From Rebecca billardiae RCC1528 (lineage: Eukaryota > Haptophyta), in NCBI GenBank assembly GCA_965240325.2, contig OZ251239.1, positions 682,001-746,000 on the forward strand: a DNA stretch of 64,000 nucleotides, in the 5' to 3' direction. The notes under the pieces are model-generated. The model was given only the letters and a program-made list of their open reading frames with translations. It did no database searches and was not told where the DNA came from. The position numbers and the translations under genes were made by a program. Below are positions 42,666 to 53,377 of the stretch, piece by piece. Numbering within the stretch: the first letter of the stretch is position 1; each line of letters starts with the position of its first letter.

Positions 42666-43105
42666 AGGCGGCAGCATCAAGTGCTACTTGTCGTCTGCTA
42701 CTACTACTGTAGTTTCCGAATCGATGAATGATAATCAGCTCTGCTAGCATATTGTCATCTCTCTACTACAACGGCAGCAGGGGCCGCCGCCTGGCATCGA
42801 TCGCCTGCAGACTGCTATCCGATGATCACCTACTACCGTGCTGGAACGGTATACGACAGTACGACATCAGCGTAATAACGGCGGCGGCGCGGGTAATTTC
42901 AGCCGCCGGCATCATGCACGCAATACACTGCGCGGCTGCGTCTAATAATAATATCAGCAGGCTGCTGCGCATAGTTACGGGTGCTGTTGTCAAAGGACCA
43001 TCAAATACCGGCCCTGTTGTTCAGGCCCGGGCGGCGCGTCGTCGTTGTCATCTGGGGTATGCCCGTTGGCGTGGGCCCACGGCGTGACGCCACGCCGTTG
43101 ACGCG
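42666..43105. other. Spacer between the two Cys-rich paralogues
   Basis: 440 bp, AT-richer and stop-rich in its first half. It holds the terminator region of paralogue 1 and the promoter of paralogue 2. No repeat shared with the region upstream of paralogue 1 was seen, so any duplication did not keep recognisable flanks. Confidence 0.5.
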
Positions 43106-44839
43106 ATGCCCACGACGACGATCCTCGCGGCTGTGTGCCGTCTCTTTTGCGCGGGCGCGGTCTCGGCGACGACGCGGCGTAGTGGGCGGCAGAGCTGCGC
43201 TGCCGGTATGATGGCGTCGTCCAACTGCGAAGGCGGCGACGGGATTCACGTCATTCACGGCGCTGCTCGCTCGCCGCGTCGTCGTCGTCCCCTGCTGACG
43301 ATGTATGATGCGATGACGAGCACACTCGTGCTCGCGTGTGCGTGCGCCTGGCTGAGCGCGACGGCGACGGGGCTGGCGCTCGCGCCACCGGCTTGCGCGT
43401 GCTTCAGCTTCTGCAACATGTCGGAGACAGCGCACGCGTTTGCGACGCTTCCGATCGTGCGCACGCGCGCGTCGCCCTGGTATCCTGTGCTCCACAGCGT
43501 GTACAACGGCTCGGTGCCGCTCCCATTCGATATGGCGACGATGGGCGCGCTGCTGCTGCCGACAACAGCCGCGCTTGGCGCGCTGCGCGTGCCATGGTCC
43601 ACCCGCTGCGCGCGCGCCACGCGCGGCGGTCCCAAGTACGGCGCGACGCCGCGCTGCAAGTCGGACGCGTGCGTGCGGCTCGGCTGGTACGATGGCGGCC
43701 GGGCGAGGCACGCCGAGCGAGTTCTCGCGGTGCCGCAGCGCGTGGCGCAGTACGGCGAGGATCCGCACCTCCTGCACTCCGGTCAGGCCAAGCTCCCCGC
43801 CGCCGCCGCCGCCAACGGCTCGTCAGCAGGCCCGCCCGCCGCCGTGCTTGGCAGCATGGCATTCTACGGGAACGCCAACGTTGGCGCGCGTCGCAACAAA
43901 CGGGATCGCATGCTGCAGCCGTACGCGATGCTGCGGTGGGACACGTCGCGGGGGCGCTTGCGCCACGCCGTGCCGAGCGGCACCTGGGTCGAGGTGCTCC
44001 GCCAGTCGATTGCGCTGCCGGAGGGCATCGCTTATGGCTGCTGGTTCTGGCTGCTATTACCGCCGTACCCACACGGGACTGGCACCTTTGTGAACGTGGG
44101 CCGGACGCTCGCCTTTCACGGCCGGTCCCAAGCGTCGAGGTTCTGCGCCGCCAGGGGGTATCGCCGCATGTACCGCTACCCGCCCGAGCTCGGCAGCACG
44201 CCCGAGGCCATCCGCATGCCGGCGGTCACCGGCAAGCACAATCACACGGCATACGACCAGCTCGGCCGGCAGAACGACAACGTGCTCGGCATCTGCGCGC
44301 GCGGCCTCGGATTCGACTCGGTGCAGATCGTAGTAGGGCTGGAGGGGAGCTCCGAGCTGGTCATGGCGCCACCCGAGTGCACGATCCCCGGCCAGCGCGA
44401 GAAGCTGGGCACCTGCCCGCCCACGGCGGTCAAGCTGCGCACCGGTTGGGGCGGGACGCAGCCGTGCTACTGCGCCGAGGCGGTCGAGCTGGTTGCGCCT
44501 CACGCGAGTGACAGGAGGGCCGCCGCCGCACCCGCCGCGCTGAGCGCCCTACTCGTGAGGCGGCGGTGGTGGTGGGCCAATAAACCAGCGACGCTCCCGC
44601 TGGGCATGCTCAACTGCCTCGCGCCCGCGGCGGGCAAGCAGATGAAGGGCACAGTCGTGAGGATCGACGAAGGCGCTGAGGCCGCTGCAGCCGCCGCCGC
44701 CGCCGCATTGGAGTTGGGCGATGAGCAGCTCGGCGGCGACGACAGCAGCAGCAGCAGCATCGGCGGCCCGGCGCTGATGGGCGGACACCGGGCGCCAGCA
44801 CTTTCGCTCCTCAACACGGGGGCGGCAGAATCAGGCTGA
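43106..44839 (+). CDS. Uncharacterised Cys-rich, probably secreted protein (paralogue 2)
   Basis: 577 residues from the first ATG (43106). The ATG at 43313 starts MTSTLVLACACAWLSATATG, a typical signal peptide, so a 508-residue form is more likely. It is homologous to the preceding gene: IALPEGIAYGCWFWLLLP (compare FPEGMGYGCWAY), GTFVNVGRTLAFHGRS..SRFCA, ICARGLGFDSVQIVV, ELVMAPPECTI, LGTCPPTAVKLRTGWG and PCYCAEAVEL. Pairwise similarity is strong only in these blocks, so the duplication is old. The C-terminal third is a low-complexity Ala/Glu and Ser region. No catalytic motif is visible. A cell-covering, scale or adhesive role would be a guess, and I do not assign one. Confidence 0.65.
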   Translation: MPTTTILAAVCRLFCAGAVSATTRRSGRQSCAAGMMASSNCEGGDGIHVIHGAARSPRRRRPLLTMYDAMTSTLVLACACAWLSATATGLALAPPACACFSFCNMSETAHAFATLPIVRTRASPWYPVLHSVYNGSVPLPFDMATMGALLLPTTAALGALRVPWSTRCARATRGGPKYGATPRCKSDACVRLGWYDGGRARHAERVLAVPQRVAQYGEDPHLLHSGQAKLPAAAAANGSSAGPPAAVLGSMAFYGNANVGARRNKRDRMLQPYAMLRWDTSRGRLRHAVPSGTWVEVLRQSIALPEGIAYGCWFWLLLPPYPHGTGTFVNVGRTLAFHGRSQASRFCAARGYRRMYRYPPELGSTPEAIRMPAVTGKHNHTAYDQLGRQNDNVLGICARGLGFDSVQIVVGLEGSSELVMAPPECTIPGQREKLGTCPPTAVKLRTGWGGTQPCYCAEAVELVAPHASDRRAAAAPAALSALLVRRRWWWANKPATLPLGMLNCLAPAAGKQMKGTVVRIDEGAEAAAAAAAAALELGDEQLGGDDSSSSSIGGPALMGGHRAPALSLLNTGAAESG

Positions 44840-45111
44840 GGACGCGCAGACGGGCGGACGCCGATGCCTCGGGCGACTCCCGGCCCGTCGCCGCCGCGCT
44901 CTGCCACGGCGCGGAGCCCGTACGGCTGCATCATCATGCCAGACTCAGAGGACTTCGTGGCGGCGTGTCACGATGACGAACTCGTCGGCACTCAACTCTC
45001 AAGATGAGTCATCGTCATCAGACACTACATCATATCATCATCAGCATCATGCATCGCGCGTCGTCATCGCGTCTACTTATACTGCACGCGCTATACTATA
45101 TATATGTATAC

Positions 45112-45169
45112 ATGACCGCGTTCCGCGGTCCTCTTCCGTCAGAACCAACGTAGTTGGGGGCCCGCGGTG
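45112..45169. repeat. Short dispersed repeat R1, copy b
   Basis: 58 bp matching 15273-15331, including the perfect GACCGCG-TTC-CGCGGTC hairpin (45115-45131). It is preceded by a (TA)n-like stretch (45092-45110). Confidence 0.75.
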
Positions 45170-48060
45170 CAGCTGTGCCACCCGCTCCGTCACCGCCACG
45201 GCACGGCGTCGCCCGTCGCATATGCCACCTCGCTGCATCAGTCGCGCGGACTCATCCACTCGCCGCTGGCCGCGCAGATCTGAGCCTGTGGGCTTTCGTG
45301 TCAGGCAGTCAGGCATCCGTCGTGCCCATCAGCGCCCGAGAGCTGGCTCTCAGTCACTGAGTGAGTGAGAGCCGCCGCTCTAACAGCGCGCGGTCCGAGC
45401 TCGCGCGCCAAACGCCCGCCCATGCGCCAGTCAAGCCGTCGAGACTCGAGACAGCTCGGATGCGGCGGACGAGAGCAAAATCCATCACAGCTCGGCCATG
45501 GACGGCGCGAGCGAGGGCTTGGGCGAGCGAGATGGCCGTGGTGGCTGCTCCACATCCCGACAAAACGTCCATCAGGCGAAGGCTCCGCACTGCAGATCAG
45601 GCTCGGCGCCAGACGGCTGAGCCGGAACGTCCTCGCGAGGCCCCGCGCTTCAACACGCCGAGAATTCAGCTGCGCGGCGTGCGGCGTGGCGCGCGCGGGC
45701 GCGCGCATGGTCAGCTGGAAACACAGCGAGAAACTCGCCTCGCCCCCACGCGCCACGCGCATTCGCACCCATAATATCACACGCGAGGAGCATCGTCCGA
45801 TGAGTGAAGCTACTCGGCAGCTTCATTGGCACCGGTGAGTCAGCTCACGGCTGCGCAGTCAATAAACGATGAACTCGAGGGACACCCCATGCTGGACAGG
45901 TTGCACGGAGAAATGACCGCCCGCGACTGACAGATGTTACATTCACAGTGGACGCGACCTGTCCACCCGTCTTTCGGTACATCGCGCCCGTCCCATGGCG
46001 GCCGGCGCGTGGCGCGAGTGCTTGGAAACCACGGAGCACACGAATGCCGGTGGTTTCCGACCTTCGCCGCCACGGCCCGCCTCCCCGTTCGCCCACAATC
46101 GGTACCGCAGTCTGGTGCCCAGTTCCTCTCACTCCCGGCGTCGGCAGTGGCGCGAAGCCGACGCGCATCAGGAAGAAGCACAAGGGGACCTTGATACAGG
46201 TGGTAGATAGAGCCTTCAAGGAGGCTGCCGTCGCGAACGATCAGGATGCACCGGTTGCGGTATGCGCGTGCACCTTCGCACGAACGTGTGCTGGTCTCCT
46301 GCTGCACTGCTCATACCGTACGCACGAGCGCGCAACCGTGCGCACGCGCTCAGATGGCTCGGACCACACACGCGAGTGCTTGTGAAGCTCGCCTCACGAG
46401 GCCTTCGTAGAAGAAGGCGGGCAACCGTAGTGCGCTAAGGAAGCAGAAGGAGATGCTCGCCAAACGCGTGCAGCGCGCGAGGGCGAAGCTTGCTACGGCG
46501 CGCGCGGCCTCTGCTGTTGCAGCTCGGGCCGCTGCTCCGGCCGTGCAGGCGTCTGGCGCGGGGTCCTCGGACAAGCAGGCGAAGTCTGGGCAGTCTGCCT
46601 TTGCCGCCGGCAAGAAGTATTGGAAGTGCACGCATTTGGTCGTGCGCGTGGCGCGCTCGCGCGCCGTGACGCAGCAAGCAGGCGATCCTTGACAAGCGCC
46701 TCGCTGACGCTCAGCAGGCCGAGGCAACGAGCGCGGCGCTCGACCACGCTGACAGGCACGCCCTGAGTGCGGGGGAAAACACCTTTCGAGACAGAACTCA
46801 GGCGCTCGACGTTGAGTATGTCATTGATCGCGCGCGTGTGTGATCACGGCAGCAAGACTAAGTCGCGCGAGGTGGAGTAGGTGGTAGCGCGCCTCTTCGC
46901 CGCATCATCCGCAGCTGACTGGCGTGCGCCAGCTTGCTCACGTCGCGCGCGGCAGCGGTCGGCTTCCACCCTGCTCGCACAGCGCGGCGCCGGCTGCACC
47001 GCCCGTTCCGCTGGACGCCGGCTCGCTCGTCGTTGACGACTTCTTCTTCAACCCTGTCGCGCGGGCGCGGTGATGGTACACTCCGGCAGGCAGATGCGGC
47101 GCACTGTCTGATGCTCTATACGTGCGTGTGCCTTTCCACGACGTCGACTCAGGCTGCTACGCGTGGCATCCAGCTCGAGGCGAAGGTCGCCAGGGCTCGC
47201 CCAAGGTCGAGTCTGCCTTGCGTGTGCTAGGTTGCCGAGGTGCGGCCGCAGGGTGCTCGTTGGCTGACTGCTGACGATGACGAGGAGTTGCGCGCCGTCG
47301 CAACCTCTCGCACGTATCCGGTGCCGACCGAGTCGAGTGGATGGATGACGCTCGTGGCGGCTGCTCTTCAAATGACGTGGTCGGGCCCTCGGCGAGCTTG
47401 GGAGGAGGGCTCGGTCTGCTACATGTGCGTCAGTAGTCACGGCCTAAACCGTGCGCGAGACTCATTGAGTCGTACATGGCGCGGCAGCAACGGCCGCACC
47501 CGCGAGGGCAGCGTGGGCGGGCAGCCATGCTCCAAAGGGCCGAATGTAACACCAAGGTCAGTTTCCCGTGCAACCTGTCGCTGCTGTCACCTGCGGAGTA
47601 GGCCTGGATTCACGCGTTAGGATGCCCCGCGGTCTCCTCCTCGTACCGTCGCCGACCGCTCTCCGCGCGCGGGCGTTGACATCGATTCGTCGGTCCGCCG
47701 GTCGTGCTCGGTTGGAAACCGCACTGACTGGGCCGAAGAGGGATCGGCAGGGCGGGGCGCGCGGGGTGAGCGGGGCACGAAAGCGACGCCGATGACCGTC
47801 GGGACCCGCCGCAGCCGCGCGCACCTGCGCTGAGTCCGTCGGATTGAACGCCTCGTGCGCAGCGCCGCCGGCGCGAGGCACCCCTCGGCTTGCTGAGTGA
47901 GCCCTTCTCAGCTGGCTCAAACCTACCGACCCGGTCGGGATCCGGCACAGGCGACGGGCGGCCAGGGAGATAGTATGAAGATTGCGTTGTGGTGGCGCGA
48001 TCAACATTTGATCATCAAACGTCGTCGCTCCTTGAATATCATTGGCCGAAAAATTCGCTT

Positions 48061-48330
48061 GTAACGGTTCGTTACGTTAGGGATCCTAAAGGGCGTGAAG
48101 TTTTTTGGACGGGCGTCACTCCACGCTTTACTATGAACTTGCCGTGGGCGCGACCTTTTTCGGCCGTAATGCATCTGTAGAGAGGGTCTCAAAATTCGAA
48201 ACTCGGTCTCCTCCAGCCATGAAAATCGTCCCCCGTCCCTTTTTTCTTGATCAAAGATCTTTTTGAAACGTTGTTCGGGCCCGCTGGTGCGGGCTCCACG
48301 CTGCGCGCTCCGCCCTGCACCGCGGGCCAT
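48061..48330. repeat. Dispersed repeat R2, copy b (270 bp)
   Basis: This matches 16632-16886 in the same orientation, except that its first 15 bases (GTAACGGTTCGTTAC) are the exact reverse complement of those of copy a. The 3' 147 bp are highly similar and end at the same base (GCGGGCCAT). It directly precedes the RAP-domain fragment. Confidence 0.8.
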
Positions 48331-48409
48331 AAGACGACTGCTCATTCTGACGTCGTCGTCATCATCGTCCGAACCGTCTGATGTCGATGTATGTCAGCAG
48401 CTGCCCAGC

Positions 48410-49240
48410 TCAGACCGCCGCGCCGGCGAGCTCGTCGAGCAGCCGCGCCGCGAACGCCCTGCGCTGCGCATTGCTGCGGAAACCCGCCCAGTCCGAGTGG
48501 CGCGCGCGCACGGCGCGCGCACGACCGCCCAGCCCAGCCGCTCGAGCTGGCGCATCTTCCAACGGTCCGAGCCGCTTAGCTCGGCGCAGCCAGTGTCGGG
48601 GTCGTCCTCGATCACGACCTCGTGCCGCGCCGCCCTCCGTGTGCAGAGTGCCCACGGCGCACCTGCGCCTCGAGCTCACGCAGGTACTGCAGAGTGGCAC
48701 TGCGCTCAGCCTCGCCGTCAGCGGCAGCGCCCCAGCGCGTGCCACCGCCCAGCGGCGCGGCGGCAGCCGCGGCCTCTGCCGCCTCCATCTGCATGGCCAG
48801 CCGCAGCACGCGCAGATGCGACGGGTCGGCAGCCTGCTCGACCAGCAGCAGCCGCTGCCGCGTGCGTGCGAGCTCCGCTCGCATGCGCTCGGTGGTGTCG
48901 CGCTCGACTGCGAGCTCGGCGGTGGCGGCCGCAACGGCAGTGGCAGCTGCTGTGCCTGTGGCTGCAGGCTCGAGCAGCTCAGCGACCAGCAGCGGCTCCT
49001 CTGCATGCAAAGCACTGCCGCTGCCGCCCTGCAAACTAGTCAAAGGGCGTGCTGCAGAGGCAGGCTGTGCCTGAGCCCTGGCGCCAGCAGCAGGCGTGCC
49101 AGCAGCGTCAGCCCCGCTGCTGGCAGGGCCCTGCCCAGCCGCTGCAGCGCGCCCACGTGGGTGGCTGGGCGTGTCGTCGTCCGCCTCCTCCTCGCGTGCT
49201 GCGAGACGTGGACCTCGCGTCCCAAGACCGCGACTTGGGC
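48410..49240 (-). pseudogene. RAP-domain protein 3' part with a frameshift
   Basis: Read on the - strand, a coiled-coil-like segment (AELAVERDTTERMRAELART, ATLQYLRELEAQ) is followed by a possible 44-bp intron (48662-48619, GTGCGCCG donor, GAG acceptor). Then comes a RAP-like domain: VIEDDPDTGCAELSGSDRWK, RQLERLGWAVVRAP. The conserved end of the domain (HSDWAGFRSNAQRRAFAARL, LDELAGAAV, stop at 48410) is in a different frame; the shift falls in a GC-dinucleotide tract at about 48500-48525. RAP domains occur in organelle RNA-binding proteins (FASTK/OPR type). The N-terminal part is missing or unrecognised. Either a decaying gene or a sequencing indel in a GC repeat. Confidence 0.45.
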
Positions 49241-49958
49241 CGTGATCCCTCGAGCTCTTTCTCCTCGTGAGTCGTGTACGCCGGCCTTTTCCATGTTTCA
49301 CTCCGATGCGGACCACGAATGCCGTCGCCGGCATGGCGCACAGCGGCGCTCGGCCTTGTGATACGCCGCCCCGGCCGGGCTGCCCGTCGTTGCAGGTCAT
49401 CACAGCAGACTTCAGAAGGCCGCGCCAAATCTTGCGTCGCGTGCGATGGCGCTTCCCGCCCGCGAGACACCTCGTGATGAGGGCCTTTCCGCACCGAGCC
49501 CGACGCGCGGCGGTGGATCGCGCGAGGTGGCTGTCGCGCGCAGCGCTTGATACTATGACCCGTGCGAGCGCTCGCCGTGCAAGTCAGGCGAGGACCGCCC
49601 CAGGTCGCACGATCGTGTCGACGCGCCGAGCGTGCCTCCAGACGCGTCGACTTTAGCCCTCGTTTGACCTGCACGCGAGACGGAGAGGGCAGCAATCGCG
49701 AATCGGGCGAAAACCCTCCTCGGGAGTCCTCGCGCGATGTCCGCACCGGCGTTGGATTTGGCGCGCGCCGCCCACGCGCTCCGCGCCAGCGCGAACAGAT
49801 TTTCGGCCCAGCGTCCCCAGTGGGAGAGCGCTGCGAGGGCGCCCGCCGAGTGTGAGCGAAGCGTTTCTTTTCTTTGCGAGGCGATTTTCTTTTCCTTTTT
49901 CCTATTCTTACCTTTTTCCCGGCGGGCACTACTATAGTGATAGTCCCTCACAAGTTTA
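49241..49958. other. Intergenic, no gene seen
   Basis: Moderately GC-rich, then AT-rich at 49860-49958 just before the repeated element. The frames are Arg-rich with no domain. It may contain upstream parts of the RAP gene that I could not identify. Confidence 0.4.
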
Positions 49959-51284
49959 GGTTGTATAACCGCTCGGTTATGCGGGTATAACTCACCGGTA
50001 GCCCTCATGAGGGCGGGCTGGCAGCCAGGGTCCGGCTGCCTGGAGGTTTTCCGGTCGTCAAGCCGAGCCAGGCCCGGATTGGGCGCGGGCCTGGATTGGC
50101 TCAGCAGCTTGGCAAGCGATGCGCGTCTGGGTGCGGCCGCGCTCGCTGGCTGCACCCGCGGCGCGGCGGCCGGCGTGGCTGCTCTGGTCACCGCTGCGCT
50201 GGTGGCTGCTCCTCCTCTGGGAGTTGTTTCTTCCAGGTGCGTGTGCGTCGGCGGTAGGCCGCCCTCAGCCCTCGCTCTCTCCACTCGTGCACCTGCCCTG
50301 CTTGCTCTCTGCTTTCGATGGGGGCGCCTCGGAGCCGCTTCGAGGCGTCCCCGTCTGCAATCTTCTCATGCTCTATCTGCTTTCGATGGGGGCGCCTCGG
50401 AGCCGCTTCGAGGCGTCCCCGTCTGCAATCTATCTTCTCATGCTCTGCTTTCGATGGGGGCGCCTCGGAACCGCTTCGAGGCGTCCCCGTCTGCAATCTT
50501 CTCATGCTCTGCTTTCGATGGGGGCGCCTCGGAACCGCTTCGAGGCGTCCCCGTCTGCAATCTTCTCATGCTCTGCTTTCGATGGGGGCGCCTGGGAACC
50601 GCTCCCAGGCGTCCCCGTCTGCAATCTTCTCACGCTTCGCAGTCTCGCTTGCCTTCATCGCCTGGCGGGTGGGTGCTGCTCTCTCCTTCTCTGCCGCCTC
50701 CTCTGCAGTCTGCCGTGCACTGCTGTGTGTGGGATGCGACCTGCTACCTTATCTGACGCTACGCGTGCGTGTCTCGCGCCTGCTTCCCGCCTGCGCCGCC
50801 GCCGCCGCGCATGTCTTCGTGCCCACTGTCTCATGCCGTCTGGATCGTCCTTACTCATACAACCCTGCGGGGAGCCCCTCTGGGCCTCTGCCGCCTTCGG
50901 TCCTCGCGCTACTCCTTCGGCGGCCTCGGCCTCTTCGGGCCCCCGGCCACCACCCCTGCGGGGTGTGGCATTCCACACCTCCTTCTGGGTGGAGGCCCTC
51001 GAGGCCTCTGCCTCCTGCGGCGCCGCGCTCTGCCCAAACTTGCGTTGGGGGGGGGGCGTCGGCTGCCAGCGCCTGCGGTCTACGTGCTCCATCGAGTACT
51101 TCCTCTTCGGCGTCTAGGCGGTCATCGGCTTCTGTCGGCATAGTTGCTCGAATGCATCGGCGAGTCCTTCCTGGTCGGCGTCGCATCCTGGACGGCTTCG
51201 GGGGTGTGACCTAGTCACCTCACGCGTTTATCAACGCGGCCCCCACCTCAATCTACTCTCATGTGGGTCTACCGAGTGAGTTAT
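49959..51284. mobile_element. Non-autonomous inverted-repeat element, full copy (1326 bp)
   Basis: It begins with a 28-bp leader holding an ATAACCG-CT-CGGTTAT hairpin. Then come imperfect terminal inverted repeats: ATAACTCACCGGTAGCCCT at 49987 and, at the other end (51258-51284), CTCATGTGGGTCTACCGAGT..., whose reverse complement matches with two single-base indels and one mismatch over about 25 bases. There is no transposase frame: the open frames are compositional and carry no domain. The interior holds a five-copy minisatellite (50311-50637). A shorter copy follows immediately head to tail. Confidence 0.75.
50311..50637. repeat. 64-68-bp minisatellite, five copies, each with an inverted repeat
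   Basis: Copies start at 50311, 50379, 50447, 50511 and 50575 (GCTTTCGATGGGGGCGCC...). In copies 1-4 CGCCTCGGA pairs with TTCGAGGCG around a 5-base loop, with one G-T pair. In copy 5 both arms have changed together (CGCCTGGGA/TCCCAGGCG), keeping the stem and making it perfect. Confidence 0.95.
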
Positions 51285-51918
51285 GGTTGTATAACCGCTC
51301 GGTTATGCGGGTATAACTCACCGGTAGCCCTCATGAGGGCGGGCTGGCAGCCAGGGTCCGGCTGCCTGGAGGTTTTCCGGTCGTCAAGCCGAGCCAGGCC
51401 CGGATTGGGCGCGGGCCTGGATTGGCTCAGCAGCTTGGCAAGCGATGCGCGTCTGGGTGCGGCCGCGCTCGCTGGCTGCACCCGCGGCGCGGCGGCCGGC
51501 GTGGCTGCTCTGGTCACCGCTGCGCTGGTGGCTGCTCCTCCTCTGGGAGTTGTTTCTCCCTGCCCTCCCACCCTGCTGGTTGCTGGGTGGGCATGGCCTT
51601 GGGTGCGCGCGGTGTCGGGGGGGTGGAGGCCCTCGAGGCCTCTGCCTCCTGCGGCGCCGCGCTCTGCCCAAACTTGCGTTGGGGGGGGGGCGTCGGCTGC
51701 CAGCGCCTGCGGTCTACGTGCTCCATCGAGTACTTCCTCTTCGGCGTCTAGGCGGTCATCGGCTTCTGTCGGCATAGTTGCTCGAATGCATCGGCGAGTC
51801 CTTCCTGGTCGGCGTCGCATCCTGGACGGCTTCGGGGGTGTGACCTAGTCACCTCACGCGTTTATCAACGCGGCCCCCACCTCAATCTACTCTCATGTGG
51901 GTCTACCGAGTGAGTTAT
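51285..51918. mobile_element. Same element, internally deleted copy (634 bp)
   Basis: The first 273 bp (51285-51557) match 49959-50231 without a visible difference, and the last 298 bp (51621-51918) match 50987-51284, including a 10-G run. The middle 755 bp of the long copy, including the minisatellite, is replaced here by 63 bp of unrelated sequence. Inverted-repeat ends are kept at 51313-51337 and 51892-51918. The near-identity implies a recent duplication. Confidence 0.85.
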
Positions 51919-53377
51919 AGCCTCCCGACATTGTTCGCCATATCAGCGCAGCAAAGCAGCGGCGCGCCACCATACCAGGGGCGTACTTGGCCCACTCCAC
52001 TGCCGTGCACATGAGGTGCGCCCGGACCCGATTGCTCGAGTCCTCGCAAATAGGCGTGGCTGTGCATCCTGGGTTGACGTTTGGTACCCGGCGGCCGGCG
52101 AGCTGCCAGCTCGACTGGCGGCGAGCAGACCTGCCTGCGTGCCGCCGGCTGTCGGCAGCCTCCGTGCGCTGAGCCGCGCGCCGCGCGGTGCGTGTGCGAC
52201 GTAGCTCCGCCCACGCCACGCATGCACCCTCGCGCCGCGCCGCCAGCTTGGCGCTGCCGTCAGCCAGAGCCGATCGAGTGCATGCCCGAGCCTGCTCCGA
52301 GAGCATCAATATGGGCTGCGTGTGGCTGCGCGTGCACTTTCGTCGCCTAATTTTGCCAGCGTCGAGTTGGCGCGTGGCACGCCCACCGTAGCAGCACGAC
52401 TCCCGAATGCACAAAAGCCGGGGGTCAGCTGAATTAATGCAGCTCACACGACCGCGCTCCACGCCGAAAACCAGCCCGTAGCTGCCCGCCGGCTGGCTCG
52501 TGCATGCGCACCGACTGCCGGGCGCATCGACACCGTGGCGCACAGAGCGCGGGTGCCGCGGCCGGGTGGGTATGTACTGACGCGGCTGGGCCTGGTGCAT
52601 GCGCGGGCGGATGGGCTCTGCCCGGGTCGGCGCGTAGCGGGCGTGCGCGGGCTGAGACAAAGTCGTGCCTGCTGCAGCCGGCAACTAGCTGCTAAATTTG
52701 TGATGGGTCACTATACAAGGGGCGGACCTACGGCCCGCCATTAATTGTATAGTTACAGCGCACGACTCCGCCGCCGCCGAGATATATATCAAACGGTGCC
52801 AAGCGCGGGTGGCCGTCGGCGATGTCCGCGGTGCCGGCCCACGTGCGTACGACGGTGGAAGCACGGGGTTTGGGATGGCAGCCGGCGGTAAGCAGCCTCG
52901 TGAAGAACAATCGATACGGAGCCGACGGACTACCGGGTGTCGGTAGGTGGCGAGCAGGAGTACTGAGGTAGGCCAACCGTGCCGGCGTGAGTCGAGTTGA
53001 GCAGCCAGCGGCGCGCACCACGCCGTGCGGGAGGCTGCCGGAGCGAGTGCTCGAGCGCGGGATAGATCGATGTCGCCACGCGGCACCTCGCGCGCCGCGT
53101 GCTTCGGGGGAGGATCTGTAAGGAAGGCGGCGCAGCCGAGGCGGAGGCAGCCGTGCCCGGTGTCACTGTCAGGCGCGCGCTGCCCCGCCGCGGCTGGTCG
53201 GATGAAAAAATAAATAGGCGGCGCGGGCAACTCGACCGAGCGCCCGCGCCCGGCGCTGCCACCGCAACCAACCGGCCGCTGTCGGGTGGGCAGCGGCTGG
53301 CCGAGCCGCGCGCGCGCCGAGCGCCCGGGCGCGCGGCCGGCGTGGCGAACGACGCGGCGCTGCCGCCGCGCACTTAG
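51919..53377. other. Intergenic, no gene seen
   Basis: Mixed composition, several stop-rich patches and no domain in any frame. 53.0-53.38 kb is GC-rich and probably the 3' untranslated region of the Tudor-PHD gene. Confidence 0.45.

Larger units (their letters stand above)
44840..48409. other. 3.6-kb region of repeat and mobile-element debris
   Basis: No intact gene. It holds R1 copy b (45112-45169) and R2 copy b (48061-48330). Short coding-like pieces occur on the + strand: 46453-46692 (Ala/Lys-rich coiled-coil-like, ending in a KKYWKCTHLVV segment), 46683-46843 (LDKRLADAQQAEATSAALDH, helical) and about 47240-47420 (ARWLTADDDEELRAVA, faintly SANT/Myb-like). They are in different frames with stops between them, which fits a decayed element or pseudogene. 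I could not name the source. Confidence 0.45.

Noticed and set aside
50311-50637. CRISPR-like array (regular repeats)
   Set aside because: Repeats are directly adjacent with no unique spacers, and the genome is eukaryotic. It is a minisatellite.
50007-51214. Open frames inside the 50-51 kb element as a transposase gene
   Set aside because: The translations follow the minisatellite and GC composition, show no catalytic motif, and are not preserved in the short copy.
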